Shown here in pieces: positions 13,801 through 26,261 of a stretch of 64,000 nt of DNA. The notes under the pieces are model-generated. The model did not search any database. It was not told the origin of the DNA and saw only the letters and a program-made list of their open reading frames with translations. Positions within the stretch are counted from its first letter, which is position 1; each line of letters opens with the position of its first letter. Source of the DNA: Apostichopus japonicus (taxonomy: Eukaryota > Echinodermata > Holothuroidea > Aspidochirotida > Stichopodidae); the NCBI RefSeq assembly GCF_037975245.1, contig NC_092565.1, positions 6,120,999-6,184,998 on the forward strand, given 5' to 3'. Position numbers and translations under genes: made by a program.

Positions 13801-14477
13801 TTCTTAGCTTACTTCAAGTTTAATGACATGTTTCGTCAATTTCTTTTTGATTATGTAGTCGAGGGGACAGAGATCGGTTCTACTATTTTCTAGTGTGCTG
13901 TAAGTGTATAAAGTCTCATGTACAGTTTTACTTTATGCATGCCTGTTCCTCACATAGCATTATTCATTGCCAATCACATAGCAACTTTCTATATTTAAAC
14001 TTCATTCATAACATACAAAAAATTATTGTTGCTTAAAATGTAGGCATGTCTCTCTTTGCTATTTCTCTAAAACTGTTCACATTTTGGAGCGACAAAACCA
14101 TATGTGACTATGTTTCATTTTCTTCTTCATCTTTTTTGCTTTTTGAATGTAAGAGAATGTTTATAAATATTTAATCAAATTTTTCACTTGTAAGTTGAGA
14201 TTTCTTTTAGACTTCTAGTATTAACACTGCAAAAGTTTAAACCCACCACATCCCAAAACACTACACTGTGTGTCACAGTATAAGAGAGCAGTTTGCTGCA
14301 ATAGCATAGTGTGCAAAGCAAATATTAAAATTGTATATACTTGTCAGTACTATAGAGAGAAACGTTGTCTGACGTTGTTACAAAATGTCGTATATTTCGT
14401 CGGATCGCCGTGAAAATGCTCGGTGAAAAGAGAAATTTTTTGGGGAGAAAGAGGTAGAAGATGTTTCCCTTATTTAA

Positions 14478-15068
14478 AGGGGTATTCCGGTAGTCTCAAA
14501 TTGATGTTATTAACAAAAATGCTGGTAATTGTCGGCATCTTTTTAGTGCAAAACCATATCCTTGTAAGCACTTTGTATGATGTCAAGATATGAATTTTGT
14601 TTTACAATTTTGTGGTATTTTGTACTTATTGCTTCTGGCAACAGCAGAGTGAATGAACAGTTGAACATTGCTTTTGTGTTCATTATAATAAATATTTAAC
14701 TCACTTATCCACTGAGTAAAAGAATAATTTCAACAAAACAGTTGGATTTTTTTTAAATTCTAAATACAGAGAACCTCGACAGCTAATAAAGTAAACATTC
14801 CAGAGTGTGGCAGGTTTCAAGGATAGAGTTTTTGAAGAAGTTTTTGAAGACAATTTTGCTGTTATGACATCACAGACCACCCACTGTGGTCATCTACATC
14901 CAGGGAAGTATCGAAGATTTCGCCAGCCAAAATAGGTCGCATTCAATCAGTCGTATCTTGAATCAGAAACCAGACATTAATATGGGGTTCACAATGAATA
15001 TTGTGGAATATGTATTTATTTCTTTAACAAAGATGAGCGTAAACATTGCCTACCACCGGAATACCTCT
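14478..15068. mobile_element. 591-bp MITE with TTAA target duplication
   Basis: The left end AGGGGTATTCCGGTAGTC is matched in inverse orientation by the right end (reverse complement AGAGGTATTCCGGTGGTA). Both ends are flanked by TTAA (14474-14477 and 15069-15072), the target used by piggyBac-like elements. There is no transposase; the 103-aa open frame inside is unrelated to known proteins. The TIR does not begin with the CCC of classical piggyBac, so the superfamily is tentative, and because TTAA is palindromic the boundary could shift by one base. Confidence 0.75.
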
Positions 15069-17371
15069 TTAATAGCTTTGTCAGGACAGAGAGACAGGGT
15101 CTTAGCAAACATAATCGACAACTTCCATCAGAATGGTGATTACCATAGTTATCAGCATACGTTTCATAGAATCCATTTTTGTTTCTTTTTCATATAGGTA
15201 CAGGTAACAGCTTTAATAATTAGAATTTTTGTTTTGGTATTTTATCGTAAGTTTATGGTGTTTTCAGTGCAACCTTTGTTAGCCAGTAGTGGAATACTTT
15301 CTCATAAACTATCTATTCTATTCTAGTTGGGTTTGCAACTGCCTGCAGATTTACTGGCGTTGCTAGGCAACGCACAATATCTTAACCAATAATTCTAGTG
15401 CTCTTTTTCGGAGTTGCCCTAGATGTTAAGGAAAATTTGAAGAAAAATGTGTTAAAAAAGGTTAATATTGTATTACTGAGGAGCAGAATACAAGCAATCT
15501 TTAAAAATCAGAAATGCACTTCATGCATTGAGTCTTGTATCGCCAAATTCTAAGTGATAACGTTTTACAATTGCTGCGTATCTCCAGTCCTATTTCCTCG
15601 TTTTCCATAAATCAATCGAATTGTTTATTATTTCATTTGTGCATGACTTGTAAAGCTAATTATCAGTTGCAGCAAAATCTATGCTGTTTGAGCACTTAGG
15701 TGGAAATGACAACAAAATAGTTGGTATGTCCTTTTACATAATGAAACCCAAAATATTAAGTTTTGGATCAAAGAATTGTTACAGCGACCAGCTGCAACAT
15801 TTATATATATATTTCTTTGTCAGTTCCTCTGATTCTGCAATATGGCATTTCTTGTGTAGCACTTAATGGAAGGTATCGCATAGCATTACCATGATATTTA
15901 GATGCCTGTGAAATTGAAACTTCAGAGGCGGTTTAATATTATATAATCATGTTTCTTGAAAATTTTGTTGTAAAGGTTATGTACATTGCCATGAAATCAC
16001 CTAAACATTGTTTGATGTTGCATGTAGTGCTTGCCTAGAAATGTTAACTGTTCCAAACTTATTCCCAGACATCAATGAGTGACAAAAAAAGTCAGACAGA
16101 TAAATTTCAGATTCAGGGTCAGAAAATTCTATCAGAGTTGGCAGAGAGAAATTGTACAAAAAAAAATTGTGGCTATGCATGACCACTGTTGGTCTTTCTG
16201 GCAAAATGTGGAGTTATACTGGATATCAGGTCCAGAATGAACAGTTTGCGATGAATACAGGAGCGACATTTAGTTGCACATGATCAACAAGAGATGTGCA
16301 AGATATTAACATGTTGTCTCTTAAATTCAGACTTACTCAAATGTTATTTGGAGGGACAATTCTGAGGGGGTGGGGGGGGGGGGGAATTCTCAGATCTGGG
16401 CAATTTTGAAAGTTTGGAGAATACTGTAACATTAATGCCATTCAATATGATACAGAGTTGCTTCGTCTGTTCTTCTTTAAAATTTGACTGCAGTAGGTTG
16501 CTTTAATCAATAAACAGATGTATCTTATGCTTTTAAAAATTAAACAAGTACAGTATAAACTAAGTAGGGTAGTTTGTATGGAGTACGTTCTGATATTTTA
16601 CATAAAAACCAAGATACAATTATTTTACTATTCTCTGTTCTTCGAGACAACAAGAATGTCCTTTAAGAAAAAAATATTCTATTTGTAAAATGTTTTAAAA
16701 AAAAATGTGTAAAATGAAAGAAAGATGTCAAATGAATTCAAAATAATCTCTTGTGTTGTTATTTGCTTCGAAACAAACTATTTACCACAAAGAATGTGGT
16801 TGTTAAGGGTTGTTTTATTGCTCTCTTTTTAATGGACTCTGCAAAAACAATTTCTTTTCATGTAAAAAATGGCATATCCCTGTTACTCTGTGATGGTGTT
16901 GGGTACCCCTTAAAAGGGATACGTGTATGTATGTGTATGACACCGCTCGCAAACACACTCGACCCATCCATGCCCAGCTAGGATGATGTCATATGCTAAA
17001 TATAGATTTCCCTCCTTGTTTGGGAGGTCACAAGTAGCCAAAAACTGAAATATATAAAACAGGCTTAACTCATCAGGTACAACTTTGGTGAATATCAGTT
17101 GGTATGTACATACGTGCCAGTTAACAAGATATAGCTAGCTGCAGTAAATTTGAATGAAAGTGAAAGTTCTTGTCGTGTCAGCGACAGTCAAAATATGGAT
17201 ACTTTGAAAGCCAAGTCAAATACTGTTGACTCGATTGTTTTTACCCTCTATGATAAACTTTTCGTAGAGTTTGTTAACCCACAGTGTCAGTAAATCATTG
17301 TTTCCAATTATCTGTTTGAATTCAGGCTATTTTAATCTGCTCATGTTTAAAGTTCTATTGCTATGTAGTAG

Positions 17372-17719
17372 CAGTGGCGTAGGAAGGTATTTTTGAGTGG
17401 GGGGCTGAAGACTGATGGCCGGCCTGGGGAGGGGTCTAAGGGGAGGGGGTGTCCCCCATTTTTTTTGCATTTCCAGGTGGCCTCAGATGCAGTTTGGTGC
17501 AATATAGCACACTTCAACTCCCACTCCATTTTGTATATAATTTTGTATTTTCACCTGGCCTTAGATGCAATTTGGTGTTCCAAATGGGATTTTTTTCTCA
17601 TTTGGAAATGAAAAAGGGGTTTTCTGACTTGCAAAGCGGCAAAATGATACTTCCGCCCCCCACATTTTTCACTGGGGGGCTGGCGCCCCCCAGCCCCCCC
17701 CCCGGTTCCTACGCCCTTG
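17372..17719. mobile_element. 348-bp hAT-type MITE, copy 1
   Basis: The element starts CAGTGGCGTAGGAAGG and ends with its imperfect inverse (CAAGGGCGTAGGAACC when reverse-complemented). It is flanked by an exact 8-bp direct repeat TGTAGTAG (17364-17371 and 17720-17727). An 8-bp TSD plus a CAGTG-type terminus is the hAT signature. The interior is rich in G- and C-runs and has no coding capacity. A second copy of equal length lies at 25332-25679. Confidence 0.85.
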
Positions 17720-20700
17720 TGTAGTAGTATTAGCCCAAATAAGATCATCCATGATTCAAAACTAAAGTTCCAAAATTTGTCACCAAGCGAATGTTATACT
17801 TTTAAGGAGTACGAAATTATTCTGTTGACCTTAAAAAAAATGTTGTCAATATTTTGTCATAATAGTGCTCAACATATACGAGGAAAATGAAATTTTTATG
17901 AAACCAAAAATTTGCCATCTTTTCTTGAAAGATCAATTGCAATGAACTGCTTTCAATTTTCTCGAGTCAAAGTTGAACATGCATTTTAGTATCTTAGATA
18001 CAGTGACCAGACGTTTCAGATTTCTGGGGACATTCCCTGAATTAAAGAGTTTCCCCAGAAAGTGCCTGGGATTTTTATACGCTTCCCTAGAAATTTATAT
18101 ATCTCGATTAGAGAATAGTTTCATATACTTGACCTAGTTGACCTTAACGTTATACACTCGAAACAGCTTGAAAGGCAACTATTTACAATGTATACAAAAT
18201 GTAAGTGTTCATTCATTGCTCACAGATGAAGGCATTCTAGATCATAGACTAATTTCACGGCCAGTAATTAACATGGAAAACATCCTTTGTGTGAGTAATG
18301 AGCCTTTCAGTTCTATTTTCACTCACATCGTTTGGTATCAGAGTTTTAGTACGGACAAAATACTTGTGGATGAGGTCTTTGAAATTTTACGCATTTGACC
18401 GTTGTCATCATCCTTGAAACATGGAATGGCAAAAAGAAGGGCAGACCTTGAAATTCCCCCCTTCCTTGACATCAACATGGGGGATGGAGGGGGGGTAGGT
18501 ATGAACATCATTGTCATCACCCCGGATTTTCACTGGAGATATCTGGTCACCATGGTAATCAAAGAGTATCAAAACTTAGCAAAGGAGTGTAAACTATGTT
18601 TCCAATATTAATAAAAGCTAACTCAATTTCATTAAATGAAGAATATCTAGGGAAAAATTTTGTATGGTTGATCTGATAAAACTCTGAATTTATTACACTA
18701 AATCAGCTTAGTACCTTTAAACAGTAACAAAAACCCTACCATGTCGAAAATAAATTGAGAAAAATAATAATAATAATAAATTGTGCAAAGTCACATGCAA
18801 TGAAACATTCAATTTTGCAGTTTAACAAAATGTCCCTTTAAAAAGATATCTTTAAGACAATGGTTTGCAATATAGCTACATATGTAAATTTGTAATACAA
18901 GTTGAGTTCATTGTCATAATATATAGAATATTGACTTTTCTTGAATGATAACAATGTAAAGGAACCTAGTTCCTGTATTAACACAGAAACATACGTTTCC
19001 CCCTTTTAGTCGCCTTGGGAAGCCTACATTAATACAATATGCTACTGTATACAGGAAGTCGATGCCAAACACCGTATTGGACAGAGTTGACCCCACAGAT
19101 ACGCCACGCTTCAAAAATTTGCAAAAGCCAATTTGAGGAGGTGTTAGTGTTTCTTAAACCACAATACAGTAAAAAAAAAATAATAATAATGTGCAATTAT
19201 AAGAATGAAAATCTACCTAAAAGGTTCACTATTGTTGGGGAAAATCCCTAGAGATCTACCAAAGCTTTTGTTGTTTTGGCATTTTTTGTGCTTAGTTTTT
19301 ACTTTTGGTTCTTTGGGATATTGCAGAGTACAGTACATGTAGCAATGAAGGGGATTTAAGACGTTTTAGTCATTTGTTGCTGAAATGGGAGAAGTAATAA
19401 AACCAGATCTCTATCAAGAGGGCTTTGGAGGTACAGTAGTACTCTGCCAAAATGTCACCTCTTCTAGCTCAAAATTGAAATGGTCACGGCGGATAAATTT
19501 GTAAACTATAGACGATTGTAAGATTATGTGCTAATACTGAAAGTTAGAGCTTTCTACTGTTACAAATACCAATTCTTCATGATTCTCATGCTGTTGTACT
19601 TGTGCCAGCAGTCTGGGAATGGTACACCTAGTCCATTGTACACAGACTTTTTCTTTCTCTTTCCACTTTACAGTATATTATATCATTTTTGGGTTCATTA
19701 TATTGTATGACATTCCAATACTACTTTTTTTTCCAGTCCACTGAACAAGATTAACAGATGTAAACGGCTTACTGATTTTTTGATTGTATCTTATTTGAAA
19801 CATAGACTCTTTTGCTAAAATATTTCAGTTTTATTTTAAGCGGTTTACATACACCAAATATTACAAATTGATTGGATTCAAAATGATACCTTATTGTACC
19901 TATGACAAGAGCCACTGAGCAGAAAATCAGGAAGCTTAAACCGTTTATAACTCAAATATTACCCCACACAGATCAGAGGTACTGTAGGGTACCTTTGAAT
20001 ACACACATAATACATACAGTGAAGCAAACAGGTTAGATGAATAAGAAGTGTAGCTAGAATTAGCACCTGGGTAATTCAAATGGGGTTGGGGTGGGGGTGG
20101 GGTTTTTCTTTTCCCCCTGCAGCACCAGACTGAATATAAAGCCTCAAACAGTGTGCAATTATGTTCATAGTAGTTTGAGCCGACAGAATACCTGTCAATT
20201 GTTTGTGCAATGTGTTACCACTGAATATCAATTATGTGTACTCCTTTCTTATAAAAGTCCTACAAAATGCTCAGGTATATTATCATAATTAATATCACCT
20301 ATGCAAGTTCTTCAACAAATAACAAAACAAGTTTGAAATGTAATGAATCCCCCAAAGTTCAGTTAACCTTCTCCACAGGCACATAGGAGCAGGGTAAGCT
20401 GGGGGATATCAATCCCTCCCACCAGCAGTCTGCTAAGAAAAGAAATTTCTCACTAACTAGTAACTTCCTCTTTCTGACATGTAAGTTTCATGCTTGGAAA
20501 ATGCTATGAGAGGATAAGAAATATGCTGCAGCTGCAACCCCCTCTATACTGACAGCAAAGAAATATCCTGCTCTGTTTCAGACACATCCTAGATTTCAAA
20601 AGTGTGCGTGTTCTGGGAGCTGCCATTTCGTAAATAGTCTTTAATGTCAGAGTGGCATTTAGGATCTGAAACCATTTACTACATTTCTTCGGGTTTTCTT

Positions 20701-20933
20701 TTCATAGTTTCAAGGTAGAATGTTAACAGTGTTGTTACTGAAAATCAATGCGATATCTACAGTAGGTCATGCTATAATTAGGTTCAATATTTGAGATTCA
20801 AAGCATTTGTAAAACTTGTCTCTCCGTTACAGAAAATAAAGATCGTGATATTAAAAGCAAAACATAAAAGCAAAATGAACCACGTGTGGCTCTGTGATGT
20901 CATTTTTTAGACTTGATTCAAGTCTTCAGATTT

Positions 20934-21289
20934 GAGTGTGAGGAAACATTAACCCAAAAATGGAATACAAAAACAAACCAAAAATTAAAATTGTTGTTAG
21001 CTTTTTTGGAAAGTAGTTCCTGACACACTGGTCTTATAATGATGGTCTGGTCTGCAACTCCTTTAATAGAAAGTGATCTGCTTCACTTTTCAAATACAGG
21101 AAATACACAGAGTGAGGAAACATTGACCCAAAAATGGAATACAAAAAACAAACAAAAATTAAAAATTGTCTTAGGCTGTTTTGGGAAAGTAGTTCCTGAC
21201 ACACTGTACTTATAATAATGGTCAGGACTGCAGCTCCTTTAACATAAAGTGATCTGCTTCACTTTTCAAATACAGTAAATACACACTGA
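20934..21289. repeat. Tandem duplication, 176-bp unit
   Basis: A block starting GAGTG(TG)AGGAAACATT at 20934 recurs at 21110 with about 90% identity. Landmarks such as AAAGTAGTTCCTGACACACTG and AAGTGATCTGCTTCACTTTT occur once in each copy. It lies 90-450 bp beyond the RNF139-like stop codon, probably in or next to its 3' UTR. Confidence 0.85.
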
Positions 21290-21378
21290 AATTAAACTAA
21301 TGATCGATGTTACAAGTAAATTACTCAGTACTGTTTATGATATATATATATATATGCTATTAAACCTTCACTTAAATT

Positions 21379-23144
21379 TTAACGAGCATCTTGCACTAGA
21401 AATTGATTGGGATGATCTTGGTGCTCCGGTACCACCTCTTCCTGCCCCTGTGTAGGGGAGCTGGTGTCCTCCTCTACCTGCATTATGACCTGATGGCATA
21501 GAGGACAGGAGTCTTGCATGTATAACCACTTCCTCAGGCAAGCGCCATGGAAGAAGTGCTGACAAGGTGTGATCCTAGCGGTGGTGGTCAACTCCTGGTA
21601 GCAGATGGCGCAGACGTCCTGGACCCGACGTAACTGCTCTGGCGTCGCTTCCGGAAGGGAGTTGATCTTCTGGACTGCCTGTCGGCGCAGGTAGAACTTT
21701 TTCCAGCCGTCTTTTCCAACTTGGAAGATGTTGAAATATGCGTGGATGCACATCATGGCTGCCCTAATTATACCGCCCGATTCAAAGACCAGAATCCAGA
21801 AACCGTTGATGAAGAGAAATATCCCCGATAGAAATTCGAAGGTGCTACCGATGGCCTTGATGTAATAGACGTAGTCGTCCAAGCTCTCCCACTGGCTCTG
21901 GCTGAACGTGTCATACATGAATAATGCATAGACGATGAGACTGACCATAACCTTGACTATTAACTCCACGCAGAAGGCGGTCACCGCTAACAGCCAAGTG
22001 CTGATGGTGAGGACGCTCCACCAGTACCATATACACAGCGCCGGCAATATCAGGAGCATGAGCGCCGCCGCGAGGGCTCGGACGTGCCGCTGGAGCGGAG
22101 TGACCACCGAAGTCGAGAGTTGCATTAACACAGGGTGGAGTATATTATGAATAAAGTGAAGGTGGGCCGTGGCCAAGAGGCTGATGTTGCGATACAGTCG
22201 CGCCACTCTCTTCGTCCTGTCCAGACTGGGTAGTCCAGTCTGGAGGGCTAAAATGAAGAAGAGAATGGAGGTCATCGTACCGACATGCTCGGTCTCTCCC
22301 TCGTGACCTCCTATAAACTTTCTGGAGAGGTCCGCCATGAAGCTCGCCACGGGCGAGAGAATTGCACTGATCCCGAGGACCGCTATGAAAGTGTCGCAGA
22401 CGTGAGCCGCGACTTCCTCGCTCGCGGCTGCTAGATGCTTGGACGTATCGTCTCCCGATCCGCTGAAGGCCTCCGTGGGAAAGTCGAGTATATGCAACAG
22501 GAAACGGCAGGCAAAGAAAATCCTCAGCACTTTTGGGACTTGGAGTCTCGTCCATTCGGACTCTAAGAAAATGGTCAGTCCTAACTGCTTAACGATACCT
22601 GTGCACACCCTGATGAACCGGGATATCCTAAAGAGTAGCCAGAGCGCCTTACCGACCATGGAGATTGTTAGATTGACTACGGGCTCAAACAGCGCTGTTA
22701 TCTTGACTATGTACACTATATGGCCGACCTGATTCTTGGCATCCTCCGATGCCTCCCCATCTAAATCGTAAATTCCTTCCACAAAAATCCGGAACACTAC
22801 GGGGATGGAGAACCACACGACGTGGTAGAGCAGATTACCGTTCCTCAGCCAATAGCTTTTGGCTCCTAACATCACAAAGAGAAATGCATAGAGAGTTTGC
22901 ACACAAAGATAGAGAGTAAAATCTAAACTGAAAACGATGTCTCCGTAAAACGTTGTAGAGTTGGTGGAACGTAACTGAAATACGGATGTCCATTCCGAAG
23001 AGCTTCTCTTCTCGTCGATTTTCGCTATAAATACGTTGTTCCACCACATGGATGTCACCAGGGCTGCCAGGGCCAGTGCAACCTGATACAAAGACCGGAG
23101 GGCTTTGGCCGGCAAAAAGAACACGATAATGGATCCGACGACAC
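21379..23144 (-). CDS. RNF139: RNF139-like exon 2 (main coding exon)
   Basis: This single 1766-bp exon carries nearly the whole protein. Its acceptor (minus strand) is gcatttacag|GTGTCGTCGG, so translation runs in frame upstream of residue FFLPAK and no internal initiator is needed. The stop is TAA at 21381-21379. The exon is distinctly richer in GC than its flanks, as expected for coding DNA here. A (GA)n run at about 23158-23172 is the polypyrimidine tract of the acceptor read on the other strand. Confidence 0.93.
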
Positions 23145-24232
23145 CTGTAAATGCCGACAGAGAGAGAGAGAGATAAAGAAAGATGTTTCCAGTAACTCAT
23201 CTTATCTCAAAAATTATTAACTGTACTGTATGTAACAGAGCTTGTGACTACCACAAAAAGATGAGGTGGAACTGGAAGCATGTTTTCCCACCCACCATCA
23301 CCGAGAAAAGGTGGCAAGTTTGAAAACAGCATTACCAATTGGTATTTTTCTGCGTTTCGGTAGAAATTCAACACATTTTCATAGTTAATTTTGCTATTAT
23401 TCGGATGGTTCTGGTCACCATCATAACAAAATTTTTACTTAGCAACGAATATCATAAAATGTAAAGTTAAACTGATGGCAACGATCACCTCGTAATGGTT
23501 TATCATGAGATTTACAATACTGTAACATCAATTGGACAAATGTGGTCTTCAATTATGTTTGATTCTTTTAGCCAATTTTTAGCCAATTCCCCAAAACTGA
23601 TTTTTACCATTCCTTTTGGCAATTAAATCAAAGAGATATTGTATCTGTAATTTCCCTGGCTTGTGAACCCAGTGAATTTGGTTGAAATTGCATATGCATT
23701 GCTGATATGGTTATTGTCTGGCCAATAATGTTATTAGTCTCATTACGAATCACTTCTTTGACAAATTGATCAGCAATAGTTGAATTTCAATCATTTCATC
23801 CACATTCAAGTGGTTTAGCAATTCCTTGGCTTACATGTAACATTAGACAATATCACCCAGCTATTAGTATTAATGTTCAACTTTTGTTGTTTGTGCACAT
23901 TATAAAGTTCTTTCTCCCACTTTTGAACAAAAACAAATTGATGTATTATGTAAGCCCTTTGCTCTATCCCTAATGGCTAATTCATGTAATTGTTGTTACT
24001 TTGTTATTGCTCAATTTATTAATTTCTTCTGTTACAACATAGTCTATGTCTCACCTGATAAAATGATCAAGGTCTGCAGTAACCAATTCTGCGCACCAAA
24101 CACTGACATGTCAATACGTAGCCCGCATATTCCATCCAGGATTAAAAGTGGTGGTACTCGCATGATTGCTATAAACAGTGACAACTGATGGTTCTGTTCT
24201 TGGACCTCTTGTAAATGCCTCTGTGCATCCAT
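21379..24232 (-). CDS. RNF139: RNF139/TRC8-like ER membrane RING-H2 E3 ligase
   Basis: Two exons, complement(24055-24232) and complement(21379-23144), join in phase to 648 codons (647 aa), close to the ~664 aa of vertebrate TRC8. The chosen ATG (24232-24230) has purine at -3 and G at +4. Seen: many hydrophobic segments through residues ~20-540, the family blocks LFFILALQTGL, LLAVTAFCVEL and SLDDYVYYIKAIGS, then KINSLPEAT and a C3H2C3 RING at ~571-609 (CAIC .. ITPCQHFFHGAC .. CPLC) and a short acidic/Gln-rich tail. Known of TRC8: an ER-resident ligase acting with INSIG in sterol-regulated and ER-associated degradation. RNF145 is the nearest alternative, but the ARITPC/LRKWLY RING and the SLDDYVYY block favour RNF139. 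Confidence 0.93.
24055..24232 (-). CDS. RNF139: RNF139-like exon 1
   Basis: The exon encodes 59 residues plus one base, starting MDAQRHLQEVQEQ and containing the hydrophobic run IMRVPPLLILDG, which corresponds to the RVPCLYIIDA region at the same place in vertebrate TRC8. The donor is TCAG|gtgaga; G plus GT from exon 2 makes Gly. The 910-bp intron (23145-24054) shows nothing else. The 5' UTR limit is unknown. Confidence 0.85.
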
Positions 24233-25331
24233 TGCTTTATATTGTAGGCCCAACTGAAAGCCTATTGCTAAAAGTAATGGGTCATTAAGTGTGCCTTAAC
24301 TTGCCATTATGCATTAATATATATACAAGTTTAAAGTTTAACTTAAGTCATGTGGTAGCCTATATTTTTTTATTTTAATAACTACTATTATAGCCATAGA
24401 ACTGTACCATTGCAAGTTGTTCGCCTGTACAGTGTGACTGAATAATGGTGTGAATAATAATGTGTTACTAGTATAGTAGTTAGTACAGTCCTACTGGATT
24501 AGGGCCTAGGTCCATGTTGGCTACATGCTCAATCCCTAAACCCAAAGTTTAATTAACTTTTGTTCCGATGCACCGGTCATCAATGGTGTTGAGTGATCCA
24601 GAAAAACGAGCGAACAAGTCCTCAGTATTGCTAACCTCTCTGACTGTAACTAAGTAATGCTCTGTGAAGTATGACTTTGGCCCGGTATGATTTGTCTAAG
24701 TATAGCTTAGGCTAGGACATATGCCTATTCGATCCCTGCAGTTTCAGGCGGTAGGCTGAGCATTGTTGATAACATTCACAGGCTATGCTCCAGAGTCCCG
24801 GATTAGGCTACACTATCCGATTTCAGCAAAGTTTGCGACATAATTGATGAGTTCGCATCGTTGAAATTGCATAGATTTCTAATTAATGCATGTTAATGTA
24901 TTTGCGTATGTCATACTCTTATGTGCTTTGTTTCTAATTAATACTCAATAACACCTTCACATTCGTCAACATGGATCTGTAGCTTAGGCCTACGCGTTAC
25001 ATTGCGAAGGGCGCCTGAAGCTTACACTATCATGATAGTATTTTAATCTCCGTATACAACTTGCTTATATCGTAAGTTGATAACATGAAAAGCATTTGTA
25101 AACGACTTTCCGCAAGCTAGAAATCTATTATTGTGCTGGCGCATTCATCAGCCTGGGAGGGTCGCGGAAGAAGCGACGATCGAGCATTTTATCTCGCCAT
25201 GTAGGGAGGGGAGGTTCCTCTAATCAGGATTTTCCCTCACCCGAGCTCCCAGTGGGCTCTGGCAAATAACATACTGAAGTCCACCTGCTCACTGTATAGT
25301 TTCCTGTGAAGTAAGCGCACTTGTACAGGCG

Positions 25332-25679
25332 CAGTGGCGTATGAAGGTACTTTTGAGTGGGGGGGGGGGGCTGAAGACTGATGGCCGGCCTGGGGAGGGG
25401 TCTAAATTTTTTGCATTTCCAGGTGACCTCAGATGCAATTTGGTGCAATATAGCACACTTCAACACCCACTCCATTTTGTAAATAATTTTGCATTTTCAA
25501 CTGGCATTAGATGCAATTTGGTGCTCCAAATGAGATTTTTTTCATTTATCATTTATTGAGAAATGAAAAAGGGGTTTTCTGACTTGCGAAGCGGGGGGGG
25601 GGAGGCGGAATGATACTTCCGCCCCCCATATTTTTCACTGGGGGTGGCGCCCCCAGCCCCCCTGGTTCCTACGCCCTTG
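25332..25679. mobile_element. 348-bp hAT-type MITE, copy 2
   Basis: This is a second member of the family at 17372-17719, with the same ends (CAGTGGCGTATGAAGG .. GGTTCCTACGCCCTTG), the same length and long shared interior blocks (GGTGCAATATAGCACACTTC, TGACTTGCGAAGCG). Indels differ: the G-rich block near the left end is shortened and poly-G runs are longer. The flanks share only TACA at the predicted junction, so the TSD is not intact here. Confidence 0.8.
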
Positions 25680-26037
25680 TACATTCTTGCATTCTTGCAC
25701 TTTCAAAATAATTGCCGTGACTTTTATGTGCACTTTATACAGGTGCATTCTTGCGAAAATGTCTACCCTGTCATCGCCACCAACCCCTCCAACTCATCTT
25801 GCGTTTCATTCTGCACAAAGTTCTGGTTAATCCACAGGGGTAGGCCCGGGGAGGGGATGAGACTGAACTCCTTCTGAGACTCCCGCCCCATGAAAAACCT
25901 TTATGTTACGTCACTGACCCTCCGGTGAACATGACGACGGCGTCTATAGGTGACGATGATGAGTACTGCCAACATAACACCAGGGAGTTAACACCACCAT
26001 TAATTTTCCTACCATAAAAAGAAGCCATATATGAAAT

Positions 26038-26080
26038 CATCATCATCACCATCATCATTATCAGCATCATCATCATCAAA
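26038..26080. repeat. (ATC)n trinucleotide repeat
   Basis: An imperfect ATC/CAT repeat with CACC, TTA and GCA interruptions, in intergenic DNA. Confidence 0.85.
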
Positions 26081-26261
26081 GTCGGCTGTCGGCCCATATG
26101 TAGCTGCCAACATTTATCATTAAACTGAAAATATTTTGATAAACCAAAATCAGTTTTCTGGACGGACGGTGGAATTTTCACATTCAAGTTATTTTGCCTT
26201 TAAAGTGGTCTGGTCTCACAACTTGAGCATTTTCGGTCATATTTGTGGAAGCAAGTCAGCC

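Larger units (their letters stand above)
10768..21378. other. Intergenic region between convergent genes
   Basis: About 10.6 kb separates the Neuralized stop from the RNF139-like stop on the opposite strand, so it should contain both 3' UTRs. No ORF here resembles a known protein; all are short with no splice-consistent partners. It holds a 591-bp TTAA element (14478-15068), a 348-bp hAT-type MITE (17372-17719), poly-G at about 16369-16384, and a 176-bp tandem duplication just before the RNF139 stop (20934-21289). Confidence 0.8.
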
